Assembly (NCBI GenBank): GCA_902583715.1
Contig: CACHXC010000001.1
Span: 83,049-147,048 of the forward strand
Direction: 5' to 3'
Length of the DNA: 64,000 nt
Source of the DNA: an uncultured SAR116 cluster alpha proteobacterium
GTDB taxonomy: Bacteria; Pseudomonadota; Alphaproteobacteria; Puniceispirillales; Puniceispirillaceae
Position 1 is the stretch's first letter. Every line of letters begins with the position of its first letter. The notes beneath the pieces are model-generated. The model was given only the letters and a program-made list of their open reading frames with translations, did not search any database and was not told where the DNA came from. The translations under genes and the position numbers were made by a program. Of the stretch, positions 1-9,131 are shown piece by piece.

Positions 1-2
1 TT

Positions 3-626
3 AAAAATAATGAAGGTGCTAGACAATTAAAAGATTTGGTGATTGGGGCTGATATCTTCTCTCAAGGGTATAGACCTGATGCATTGAGTAAGCTTGGTTT
101 TGGTCCGGAGGAATTGAGTGAGATTCGCCCAGGCATTATTTATTTGTCAATTAATTGTTATGGCTTTGATGGACCATTCAGCAATAGGGGTGGTTGGGAA
201 CAGGTCGCACAAATCATGACAGGGTTGACGACTGAAGGCACTGGCCTGAACCAAATTAACGCGCCAAGTTTGCTGCCAGTTGCTGCAAATGATTATATTA
301 CTGGGTATCTCGGCGCATATGGTGCCCTTTTGGCGCTGGCTCGGCGAGCAAAAGAGGGTGGCAGCTATCATGTACGAGTATCACTTTGCCAGACTGCTAT
401 GATGATTTATCGAAATGGAAAAATTCAAAATGGAATAGCTCCTGAGGAGTTGTCTTCGAAAGAAATTGAAGAATTATCTATTCTTTCTAAAACACACTTG
501 GGCGAGGTAAAGCATCTAGCGCCGATATTATGTTTGTCTGAGACGCCACCGTTTTGGGAATTGTCGACCCCAAAATTAGGAGAAAACAGATGTGAATGGG
601 CGTCGAGCTTAACATTAAGTGGTTAA
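3..626 (+). CDS. CaiB/BaiF family (type III) CoA-transferase, C-terminal part, truncated by the left window edge
   Basis: The frame is open from the first bases (KNNEGARQLKDLVIGADIFSQGYRPDALSKLGFGPEEL...). GYRP.AL..LG, RPGIIY and the C-terminal HLAP...SETPPFW..STPKLGEN are typical of the family. Confidence 0.85.
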   Translation, partial: KNNEGARQLKDLVIGADIFSQGYRPDALSKLGFGPEELSEIRPGIIYLSINCYGFDGPFSNRGGWEQVAQIMTGLTTEGTGLNQINAPSLLPVAANDYITGYLGAYGALLALARRAKEGGSYHVRVSLCQTAMMIYRNGKIQNGIAPEELSSKEIEELSILSKTHLGEVKHLAPILCLSETPPFWELSTPKLGENRCEWASSLTLSG

Positions 627-867
627 CGCTCAGCAAATTGTCCCAATTATATTCATTTATATTTCACATGATGGTGGCATACATGCCGATAGTGTTCAAA
701 AGATGATATGGAAACGCTTGATACGGAAATAGTGGCAAAAACAAAAAGTAGTGTTACCATTTTGTTACAACTTTTACCTGGGTATCTGACCTGATCCAAA
801 GCTACCTAAATCAGGAAAAGTGGCAGAAAACCTGCATAACAATCCCTATTCCATAAACTGGGGGTGT

Positions 868-902
868 AAGGGTCGTAGGTTCGAATCACGCCGCTCAGAC
901 CA
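868..902 (+). other. tRNA 3'-end-like remnant (T-arm/acceptor/CCA), no matching 5' half seen
   Basis: gggtcgtaggttcgaatcacgccgctcagacca resembles a T-loop (GGTTCGAATC) plus acceptor and CCA, but the T-stem pairing is imperfect and no cloverleaf could be built upstream. Confidence 0.4.
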
Positions 903-1055
903 ATTTTTTTCCCACATCGTGATATTACCAGCAGGTGTCTGGCCTACGTGTCCAGCGGTATTTTTTTCAATGTTTCTGATTATTTTGTTACCAATGCGCA
1001 CTGCCTAGGTGCAAAATAACAGATCAGGTTATGCGTATCGTTATGGAGTGCTATT

Positions 1056-1862
1056 ATGGATATCAGACTGGATAGAAGAACAGCAATTGTTACAGGCGGA
1101 AGCGCAGGTATTGGTAAAGCCATAGCGCAAAGTTTTATCCAGTCAGGTGCCAATGTTGTGATTGCGGCGCGCCGGCAACCCAACCTCAAACAGGCGGTGT
1201 CCGATATTGTGTCTGCTTGTGCAACCATTCCGGATTGTCAGTCTAAAATCAAAGCCATATCTGCCGATATTCGTTTGGCCGAGGATTGTGCCAAGGTAGC
1301 GGCCTTCGCGCAGGAAGAATTTGGCGGTATCGATATTTTGGTGAATAATGCGGGCACTTCGCAAAGAGGTGATTTTCTGGAGGTCAGTGATGCGCTTTGG
1401 CAAGAGGATCTAGATCTCAAATTATTCGCCGCTATTCGCTTATCAAGGCTGGTTATTCCGGGTATGCGGACCAGACAATGGGGCCGGATCATCAATGTGC
1501 TAAATTTAGGTGCCAAGGCACCAGCAGGTGGGAGCGCACCAACGGCCATTAGCCGCGCCGCTGGCATGGCTTTAATGAAGGTGCTATCCAAAGAAAATGC
1601 GGCTTATAACGTGCTGGTTAATGGCCTCTTGGTCGGGCGGATTGAGAGTGAACAATGGGAACGGCGACACGCCGCAGACGCCCGTCAATTGTCACTTGAA
1701 GACTGGTATGCAGAGGCGGCTGTACAGTTGGGCATAAGTATGGGCCGGTTTGGCACCGCACAGGAATTCGCTAATATTGCCACTTTTCTGGCGTCTGATG
1801 CCGGGTCCTATATTAATGGCACCGCCATTAACGTTGACGGTGGTCTTTGTCCAGTTGCGTAA
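1056..1862 (+). CDS. SDR family oxidoreductase with an atypical active site
   Basis: N-terminal TGGSAGIGKA, NNAG and C-terminal SYINGTAINVDGG are SDR hallmarks. The usual YxxxK position reads TAISR. Confidence 0.88.
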   Translation: MDIRLDRRTAIVTGGSAGIGKAIAQSFIQSGANVVIAARRQPNLKQAVSDIVSACATIPDCQSKIKAISADIRLAEDCAKVAAFAQEEFGGIDILVNNAGTSQRGDFLEVSDALWQEDLDLKLFAAIRLSRLVIPGMRTRQWGRIINVLNLGAKAPAGGSAPTAISRAAGMALMKVLSKENAAYNVLVNGLLVGRIESEQWERRHAADARQLSLEDWYAEAAVQLGISMGRFGTAQEFANIATFLASDAGSYINGTAINVDGGLCPVA

Positions 1863-1893
1863 TAATATCAATATTTTAAATATTGATATTATT
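1861..1893. repeat. Perfect AT-only-rich inverted repeat (15-bp arms, 3-nt spacer) directly after the SDR gene
   Basis: AATAATATCAATATT-TTA-AATATTGATATTATT; the arms are exact reverse complements. Confidence 0.9.
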
Positions 1894-1928
1894 AATTTGA
1901 ATTAACTTATACCAATAGATGTTTCAGG

Positions 1929-2616
1929 GTGTATTTTGCTGTGCTGACATTAACGCTCTATGAAATCGGGCTGTATCCACTGGCGCTTGCTTTGCTTTTT
2001 ATAACGCTGGGGCCCGTTTGGGGGGCGTTAATCGCCCACAGTTTAAAAAACGGTTTTAGCGGGGCATAGCCACTGGCGCTAAGGTGGCTTTTGGCGATGT
2101 TGTCTGGCCTGTACTGGCATTACTCACATTGGGCCAATTGGTGGCGGTGCATGTGGCCGTGCTGACTGGTCTTGAATATGTTGCGGTAATCGTATTTATG
2201 GTCATGGGGGTCGGGCTGATCATGGCCCGGGTTGATAAATTACAGGCTCCAGATCAATTAACCAGAGCTGGATTTTACTGGAGTTTATCGCTGGATTACT
2301 GGTCATTATAGGGAATCCACAGGGGATTTTATTTTACATTGGCGTGTTGCCCGGATTTTCTGATGTGACACGCGTGACCACGCCGAATATTTTGGTCGTG
2401 GGTCTGGTTTCGGTGGCTGTGCCCTTTTGCGGCAATGTCATTTTGGCGGTACTGCTTGACTGGGCCAGCCTGTTGATTGCATCGCAAAACGCGCGCCGCC
2501 ACTTTAATATCGTCACTGGCGTGGTGCTATTTATTGTAACTGGTCTTATTTTGATCATGCAGCGCTGGCCCAGACGAGGGCTACACGGCGGCGGTTTTTA
2601 CTGGTTTTGTTTTTGA
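1929..2616 (+). pseudogene. LysE family translocator pseudogene with at least two frameshifts
   Basis: Three consecutive frames each give LysE-like segments: MYFAVLTLTLYEIGLYPLALALLFITLGPVWGALIAHSLKNGF / VAFGDVVWPVLALLTLGQLVAVH... / FIAGLLVIIGNPQGILFYIGVLPGF... Confidence 0.75.
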
Positions 2617-3576
2617 TTCTTGTCGGTGTTCACGCCAAGCGGTGATCACACCGGCACTGGTAATCAAGATCATGCCGAGCCAGCCATTGGCCGTTGGCCA
2701 GCTATCAAAAATCACCTTGCCCCAAATGACCGCAAATAACAGGTAAGAAAAATCAAGCGGGGCAAGCCAACTACTATCGGCTGTTTGATAGGCACGTGTC
2801 AGCCCCAGATTGCCGAATAAATTCAGCACCGAACATAATGCCGCAAACCCTATGACCGCCATCCCTATTGCTGGCCAGCCAATCGCCACAAAGGGCATGG
2901 TGGACTGCAGGCCGAGTGAGAGCGGGGCAATGCTGAGGACCACGCTACCGGCAAGTCCTGAGGCAAAAAACATCACACCATTTGCAAAGGTTAGGGCAAG
3001 GGGGGTTTCCCCGCGGCAATAGCGCCGCAATATAATAATATTACAAGCATAAAAAAACCCGGCCGCGATCGGTAATAGCTGGGCCAAGGAAAACGCATCG
3101 GCCAGCGGGTTCAGCATTAAAAAAGCGCCAACTGCGCCCATCATCAAAGCCCCAATACGCCACTTCCCAACATACTCACCAAGCATGGGGGCGGCAAGCA
3201 AAGACACAAATAGCGGGTAGGTGTAAAGTCCGGCGGCCATCTGTGCGACACTCAAAAAAGGCGAGGCAGAAAAAAAACAAAACATACAGACAACCATGAC
3301 GAGACTGCGGGCGGCAACGGCCAGTCGGCGTTGTGGATAAATCAGTTTGAACCCACCGCTGATCAAGGCCAGACAAATAATCAGCGTCATATTTCCAGCA
3401 GAGCGCAGCGTTTGGATTTGCCAGAAAGAAGTGCTGTCAGAGATGAATTTGATCAGTGAATCCTGCAGTGCGAGCAAAGTCACACCTCCCAGCAACAACA
3501 TCAAAGCTGTCAAAGGATGATCGCCAGAAGGGGCCAATAATAAATTTGTTTTTTTTGACGGCAAACTCAGCTCCAC
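2581..3576 (-). CDS. EamA/DMT superfamily transporter
   Basis: 331 aa hydrophobic protein with ten-TM EamA-like repeats (LLLGGVTLLALQDSLIKFIS..., AVIGFAALCSVLNLFGNLGLTRAYQTADSSWLAPLDF). Confidence 0.85.
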   Translation of the reverse strand: MELSLPSKKTNLLLAPSGDHPLTALMLLLGGVTLLALQDSLIKFISDSTSFWQIQTLRSAGNMTLIICLALISGGFKLIYPQRRLAVAARSLVMVVCMFCFFSASPFLSVAQMAAGLYTYPLFVSLLAAPMLGEYVGKWRIGALMMGAVGAFLMLNPLADAFSLAQLLPIAAGFFYACNIIILRRYCRGETPLALTFANGVMFFASGLAGSVVLSIAPLSLGLQSTMPFVAIGWPAIGMAVIGFAALCSVLNLFGNLGLTRAYQTADSSWLAPLDFSYLLFAVIWGKVIFDSWPTANGWLGMILITSAGVITAWREHRQESKTKPVKTAAV

Positions 3577-6008
3577 ACACGGCTGGCATTGGCATCAAAA
3601 AGCGGAAATTTCTGTTGCTTGGCGGCTAAATTTTCGCCAAGCAATTCAACCGACCAGCCAGTGTCTTCATTCGCAATTTCTTTTGGCACATAGCCTTGTG
3701 CCATGGATTGGCTGGCGGCGTGGGCATAGCCTCCGGATGTTACCCAACCAACAACCTGTCCATTATACGAAATTGGTTCGTCACCAATCACATCAGCATC
3801 CTTGGCCTCGATCACAAAGCTACATAAGCGCATGGTGCCGCCTGTTTCACGATCGGCCAAAGCGCCAGCCTTGCCAATAAAATCGGCTGGCTTGTCATAG
3901 GCAACAAATGCATCAAGTCCGGTTTCAACCGGGCCATAAACAGGCCGGTATTCGCGCCCCCATGACCCATAATTTTTCTCCAGCCTTAGGGCATTTAAGG
4001 CACGTGAACCAAATAGGCGGATGTTATAGGCCGCGCCCGCTGTCATCAAGTAATCAAACAAATTGTTGAGATAAGCCGGGGCAACCCATATTTCATAGCC
4101 AAGATCACCGGTATAGCTAACCCGCCCAACAATGGCTGGCACCATGCCAATATCCATCTTTTTGATCGCCATAAACCGCATGTTATCATGCGAGATGTCG
4201 GTATGGGTGCAAGATTGTAGCACCGCACGAGATTTTGGCCCGGCAAGTGTCAAGCCAACAAGATCCAATCCCAGTGAATCAATTTTTAGGTCATCAACGC
4301 CGGCGGCATGCGAGAGAAACCAACGCATATGATAGGATTCGGCGACACCAGAGCCAATGATTAAAAATTGATCATCGGCAAGCCGTGCCAATGAAAAATC
4401 GCCAATGATCTTGCCATCATCTTTGAGCATTGGTGCCAGCACCATGCGTCCGACAGGTGGCATTTTACAGGCTAGAATCCGGTCCAGCCAGTCCGCCGCC
4501 CCACCGCCAGACACGCGGTATTTTGCAAAACCAGATATGTCACCAAGGCCAACCGAGTCACGAACGGCCCGGGTTTCGTCACCAACATGATTAAAATCTG
4601 TTGATCGGCGCCATGAAAACACATCACTGACCCCATCTGGTGCGTACCACAACGGGATTTCCAGCCCATAGGCCGCACCAAATTGCGCGCCAGCTGCTTT
4701 TTGTTTGTGGTAAATCGGTGTTGTTAATAAGGGTCTTGCGGCCTGTAATTCTTCGTTTGGATACCGGATGGAAAACCGTCTGGCGTAATTTTCGCGCACA
4801 CGCGCATTAGTAAATTGCATTGTGGCATAATCACCAAATCGGCTGACATCCATGGCCCAGACATCAAATCCAGGATCACCATTAATGATCCAGTTGGCCA
4901 GCGACAAACCCACGCCACCGCCTTGGCTAAATCCAGCCATAACCGCACAAGCTGTCCAGTAATTTGTCATGCCCTTTACCGGCCCAACAAGTGGGTTGCC
5001 GTCAGGTGCAAAGGTGAAAGGCCCATTTATAACTTGTTTAATACCGGCCTTTTCAAATGCCGGAAAATGCGAAAAGCCAACTTCGAGGGACGGGGCGATC
5101 CGATCAATATCAGGTTCGAGAAGCTGATGTCCAAATTCCCATGACGTGTTTGTTTCTGACCATGGTTTACAGGCTTTTTCATAGGTGCCCATTAACATCC
5201 CGGCACGTTCCTGCCGCAGATAGATTTCACCGTCAAAATCAACCACGTGCAAAACCTCTGCACCCGTGTTGGCATTGATTTCGGCAACTTCTGGCATGTC
5301 TTCGGTCAGAAGATACATATGTTCCATCGCCAGTACTGGCAATTTCAGACCCACCATGTGCCCAACTTCACGTGCCCATAGTCCGGCCGCATTCACCACA
5401 TGTTCAGCCAAAATTGTGCCTTTGTTGGTGTGGACATGCCAACTGCCATCCGCCGTCTGTGACAGCGATTCGACCATCACATGCGTTTCATAGGATAAGC
5501 CATTTTTCCGGGCGGCCTTGGCATAAGCATGTGTAACGCCATAGGGGTCAACATGACCTTCGATTGGGTCATACATCGCCCCCACAAACTGATTATGGTC
5601 AATCAAAGGCATCAATTCATGGGCGCGTTTAGGCGTGATGATTTCCAGCTCATCCATACCTAGATATTTACCCTTTGCGCGCACAGATTTCAGCCAGTCA
5701 AAACGTTCTTCGGTTGCCGCCAGCATAATGCCACCAGTCATATGCAAGCCGATATCTTGCCCGGATAGCTGTTCAATCTCTTTGTATAATTCGATGGTGT
5801 ATTGCTGGAGTTTAGCAACATTAGGATCGCCATTAATGGTGTGCATGCCACCGGCGGCATGCCATGTCGAACCAGACGTCAGTTCTGACCGTTCGAGCAT
5901 AATGGCATCACTACAGCCAAGCTTGCTTAAATGATAGAGGATAGAGGCCCCGACAACGCCTCCACCAATAATGACGACCCTTGCTTGATCCTGCATGTAG
6001 TTCTCCAC
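3567..6008 (-). CDS. FAD-dependent oxidoreductase with C-terminal GcvT-like folate domain (dimethylglycine/sarcosine dehydrogenase-like)
   Basis: 813 aa; N-terminal VVIIGGGVVGASILYHLSKLG and STWHAAGG; C-terminal GcvT-like region (GDISGFAKYRVSG..., GYEIWV, LRLEKNYGSWGREY). Confidence 0.88.
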   Translation of the reverse strand: MENYMQDQARVVIIGGGVVGASILYHLSKLGCSDAIMLERSELTSGSTWHAAGGMHTINGDPNVAKLQQYTIELYKEIEQLSGQDIGLHMTGGIMLAATEERFDWLKSVRAKGKYLGMDELEIITPKRAHELMPLIDHNQFVGAMYDPIEGHVDPYGVTHAYAKAARKNGLSYETHVMVESLSQTADGSWHVHTNKGTILAEHVVNAAGLWAREVGHMVGLKLPVLAMEHMYLLTEDMPEVAEINANTGAEVLHVVDFDGEIYLRQERAGMLMGTYEKACKPWSETNTSWEFGHQLLEPDIDRIAPSLEVGFSHFPAFEKAGIKQVINGPFTFAPDGNPLVGPVKGMTNYWTACAVMAGFSQGGGVGLSLANWIINGDPGFDVWAMDVSRFGDYATMQFTNARVRENYARRFSIRYPNEELQAARPLLTTPIYHKQKAAGAQFGAAYGLEIPLWYAPDGVSDVFSWRRSTDFNHVGDETRAVRDSVGLGDISGFAKYRVSGGGAADWLDRILACKMPPVGRMVLAPMLKDDGKIIGDFSLARLADDQFLIIGSGVAESYHMRWFLSHAAGVDDLKIDSLGLDLVGLTLAGPKSRAVLQSCTHTDISHDNMRFMAIKKMDIGMVPAIVGRVSYTGDLGYEIWVAPAYLNNLFDYLMTAGAAYNIRLFGSRALNALRLEKNYGSWGREYRPVYGPVETGLDAFVAYDKPADFIGKAGALADRETGGTMRLCSFVIEAKDADVIGDEPISYNGQVVGWVTSGGYAHAASQSMAQGYVPKEIANEDTGWSVELLGENLAAKQQKFPLFDANASRVWS

Positions 6009-6253
6009 CGTTTAGTTCATTTGAAAACTAGACTATTGATTGTCGTCTGCCACTGTTCTGGATACGTCCTATGTGGGCGTGTTGGCGAATAGAGGTGACC
6101 ATGGTTTGGGTAATGTTTGTGACATCGCCCATTGTTTGGCATGACAATAGTATTTGTTTTTGATTGCGTTAAATTAATGGCATAAAATTTGATATATTTT
6201 TTTAAGATAGCTTTGCCGATGCTGGCAGAATGAAAATTGTAAATGGAGAGATT

Positions 6254-6481
6254 ATGTCGGACGAAAAGCAAGAACCACAATTAATGGCATTGCTGACGGA
6301 ATTGGTGAAACAATTTTCTGATTATGATCCACCACGTTTGCGCAAAGACGGCGATATTGTGATCCCGCTTGATGCTGTGTTGAAAAAAAACCGTGCGGCT
6401 CATCAAAATTTTGCTGAAGCGTTCAGTGAAATGATGCGCGATGATTTGGGGCCAAAACGCAGCTCCACGTGGGTGAAATAG
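6254..6481 (+). CDS. Small conserved hypothetical protein (75 aa)
   Basis: Start at ATG preceded by AATGGAGAG; coding-like composition, isolated between two minus-strand genes. Confidence 0.55.
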   Translation: MSDEKQEPQLMALLTELVKQFSDYDPPRLRKDGDIVIPLDAVLKKNRAAHQNFAEAFSEMMRDDLGPKRSSTWVK

Positions 6482-6504
6482 CCGATCTTAATAGAGTTTT
6501 TTGG

Positions 6505-8286
6505 CTAGCGGCGTTTGTATAAAACGTCCAGCTGGTCTGCATAAGCGGCCCGGACAACATGACGCCTGACCTTCAATGTGGGCGTGAGCTGGCTGTTTTC
6601 AGTTGAAAAGGCCTCTTTTGCGATGACAAACCGCCGCACCCGTTCAATCTGTGACAGACGGGTATTGGCGCGGTCAACAGCTTCGGCAATAAGGATTTTT
6701 AAATCATTGTCTGAGGCAGCTTTGGCACGCGCTTCATCTGATGGCACAATCACGCCAGCCAGCCATGGCCGATGATCACCATCAACCATCACTTGTTCAA
6801 TTTCAGGTTCAATGGCGAGCAAGGCTTCAACCCGGCCGGGGGCGATATTTTCGCCGCCAGAATTTACGATAATATCTTTTTTGCGGCCAGTAATCGTGAC
6901 ATAGCCATCCTCATCGACGCTACCGAGATCTCCAGTACATAGCCAGCCATCTTTAATAACGCCAGCTGTTGTCGCCGGGTCGCGCCAATAGCCTTTCATC
7001 AGCATATCACCGCGAACTAAAATTTCACCATCTTCGGAAAGGCGCAATTCAACGCCGTCAACAGGTGGCCCGACAGTGTCTATTTTAATCAAATTTGGGC
7101 GGTTGGCTGAAATCAGCGGTGAGGCTTCGGTTTGGCCATAGCCCTGAAGTAATTTTACGCCAAGTGCCATGAAGAAACTGCCAACATCTGGGTTGAGGGG
7201 CGCCCCGCCTGAAATGAAATAGGCAAGCCGGCCACCTAGCCGCGCCCGGACCTTTTGTCTGACTATTTTTTCAAGGACAAGGTCCAAAATAAATTCATGC
7301 GGCAACAAATGGCGCCCGGCCAGTCGTTTCCGCCCCAGTCTGATGGTTTCATGAAACAGCTGTGCCGAGATGCCGCCTTTGCTGCGGACACCGCTCATGA
7401 TGCGTTCGTGTAGGACATCATAGAGGCGCGGCACGGCGGTCATCAATGTTGGCGACACATCTAGCAAATTAGCGGCGATTTGTTCGGCTGACTCGCTGTA
7501 CCAAACTTCTGATTTGGTTTGCAGCGGCAAATGCAAACCGGCAGTATGTTCATAGGAATGCGACAGTGGCAATAAAGATAAAAATCGCTGATCACTGGAT
7601 GCGTTGGCTTCTTCCAAAAGCATGATTGCGGCATCAATATTTGCCTGTATTGACCGGTGGGTCAGCATCACGCCTTTTGGCCGCCCACCAGTGCCAGAAG
7701 TGTAGATTAAACAGCAGGTATCATCAGCCTTTTGCGCATCAATGCTTTGGTCAATGGTGGTGAGTGGTTCAGCGGTCGCAACCGCATCATCCAACTGTTT
7801 CGTTTCAATGTTACTGTCAGGCAGTGCAATGGCTGTCGGGTCCATGAAAATCATGAGCCGCAGTTGTGGTGCGCGCGTGGCCGCCAGCATCATACGCGTG
7901 GCAAGCGCTCCGCCAGAGGTGATGGCAACAACAGCGCCCGAATGGTCCATAATGAAATGATGATCATCTTCGGTGTTAGTGGTGTAGGCAGGCACCACAA
8001 TCGCACCAATAGACATAATAGCCAGATCACAAATGGCCCATTCTGGACGATTTTCCGCGCTTATGATGACGCGGTCACCTGGCGACACGCCAGCAGCTAC
8101 CAAAACCGCGGCCAATTGACGTGTTTTGTGGTCAACTTCAGCCCAACTGAGTCCTGACCAACTGCCGTTGATCTTACGAAAAAATAGCGGTTTATCGCCA
8201 ACCGTTTTGGCAATGGAAAAAAACCGGCCTGCAAGATTGGCTTTGTTATCTGTTTGTTGTGCTGGCTGATGGGCTGGTTCAGGCAT
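6505..8286 (-). CDS. AMP-dependent synthetase/ligase, long-chain acyl-CoA synthetase-like
   Basis: LIYTSGTGGRPKGVMLTHRS (AMP-binding), GYGQTEASP, GWLCTGDLG and GRKKDIIVNSGGENIAP motifs. Confidence 0.92.
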   Translation of the reverse strand: MPEPAHQPAQQTDNKANLAGRFFSIAKTVGDKPLFFRKINGSWSGLSWAEVDHKTRQLAAVLVAAGVSPGDRVIISAENRPEWAICDLAIMSIGAIVVPAYTTNTEDDHHFIMDHSGAVVAITSGGALATRMMLAATRAPQLRLMIFMDPTAIALPDSNIETKQLDDAVATAEPLTTIDQSIDAQKADDTCCLIYTSGTGGRPKGVMLTHRSIQANIDAAIMLLEEANASSDQRFLSLLPLSHSYEHTAGLHLPLQTKSEVWYSESAEQIAANLLDVSPTLMTAVPRLYDVLHERIMSGVRSKGGISAQLFHETIRLGRKRLAGRHLLPHEFILDLVLEKIVRQKVRARLGGRLAYFISGGAPLNPDVGSFFMALGVKLLQGYGQTEASPLISANRPNLIKIDTVGPPVDGVELRLSEDGEILVRGDMLMKGYWRDPATTAGVIKDGWLCTGDLGSVDEDGYVTITGRKKDIIVNSGGENIAPGRVEALLAIEPEIEQVMVDGDHRPWLAGVIVPSDEARAKAASDNDLKILIAEAVDRANTRLSQIERVRRFVIAKEAFSTENSQLTPTLKVRRHVVRAAYADQLDVLYKRR

Positions 8287-8370
8287 AATGTCGCGTTTGT
8301 AGTTTGTTGTGTGCGCAACCAGCCTATCGAAAAAAAAAGCGAATGCAAATTTGCAATTGCCAAACGCGAT

Positions 8371-8982
8371 TTATTTCATCAAAGCGGGCTCTACGATAGA
8401 TGGTAGCAAGCTGGCTACAAGCAATAACGCCATAGTTACGTTGAATTGGCGCAGCCGAGTGTGGCTGGTAAGAAGTTGTGCGATGCCGGTGCCGAACACT
8501 GTCCAGGTGCAGGTTGCGCACAATGTGACTATGGCAAAGACAAACAATAAAATAGTGACCTCCGCACCAACATTCTCAGCTGTTGATGTATAGGCGCTGA
8601 CCGAACTAATGATCACCATAATGCCTTTTGGGTTTATCAGTTGAAAACTGGCGGCCTGCAAAAAATTTAGTGGTTTGTCTTTATCCTTGGTTGTGGTGCG
8701 GCCCGCACTGCCAATTTTCCACGCCAAATAAAGCAAAAATAAAAAACTGATAATTTTTAACAAATTATACAGCCATGGAAGTATGGCGAATAATGTTGCG
8801 AGGCCAAGTCCGGCAGCAAGCACCAAACTGCAAAACCCGACCAGAATGCCAAAAATATGAGGCAATGTCCGACGAAAGCCAAAATTCGCGCCTGATGCGG
8901 CCAACATGACATTATTTGGTCCCGGAGTAAACGCGTTGACCATGGCAAAGGTGGCCAATGAAATCAGTGTCGCACTATCCAT
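8371..8982 (-). CDS. LysE family translocator
   Basis: MDSATLISLATFAMVNAFTPGPNNVMLAASGANFG... is a canonical LysE/RhtB N-terminus. The start was moved to the internal Met of the longer ORF. Confidence 0.9.
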   Translation of the reverse strand: MDSATLISLATFAMVNAFTPGPNNVMLAASGANFGFRRTLPHIFGILVGFCSLVLAAGLGLATLFAILPWLYNLLKIISFLFLLYLAWKIGSAGRTTTKDKDKPLNFLQAASFQLINPKGIMVIISSVSAYTSTAENVGAEVTILLFVFAIVTLCATCTWTVFGTGIAQLLTSHTRLRQFNVTMALLLVASLLPSIVEPALMK

Positions 8983-9131
8983 AATTTGGTCAAAATCCGC
9001 TGAAACAAAAGGCGTTGAGATCCTCTGTTTATAAATCAGAAATGACAGCGCTCGGCAAGTTGAATGCGCGGTAAACTGCATGCTGGCCTGTTGCGTTTAG
9101 ATTTTCTGTCACGCCCATTTTATGGCATCGG

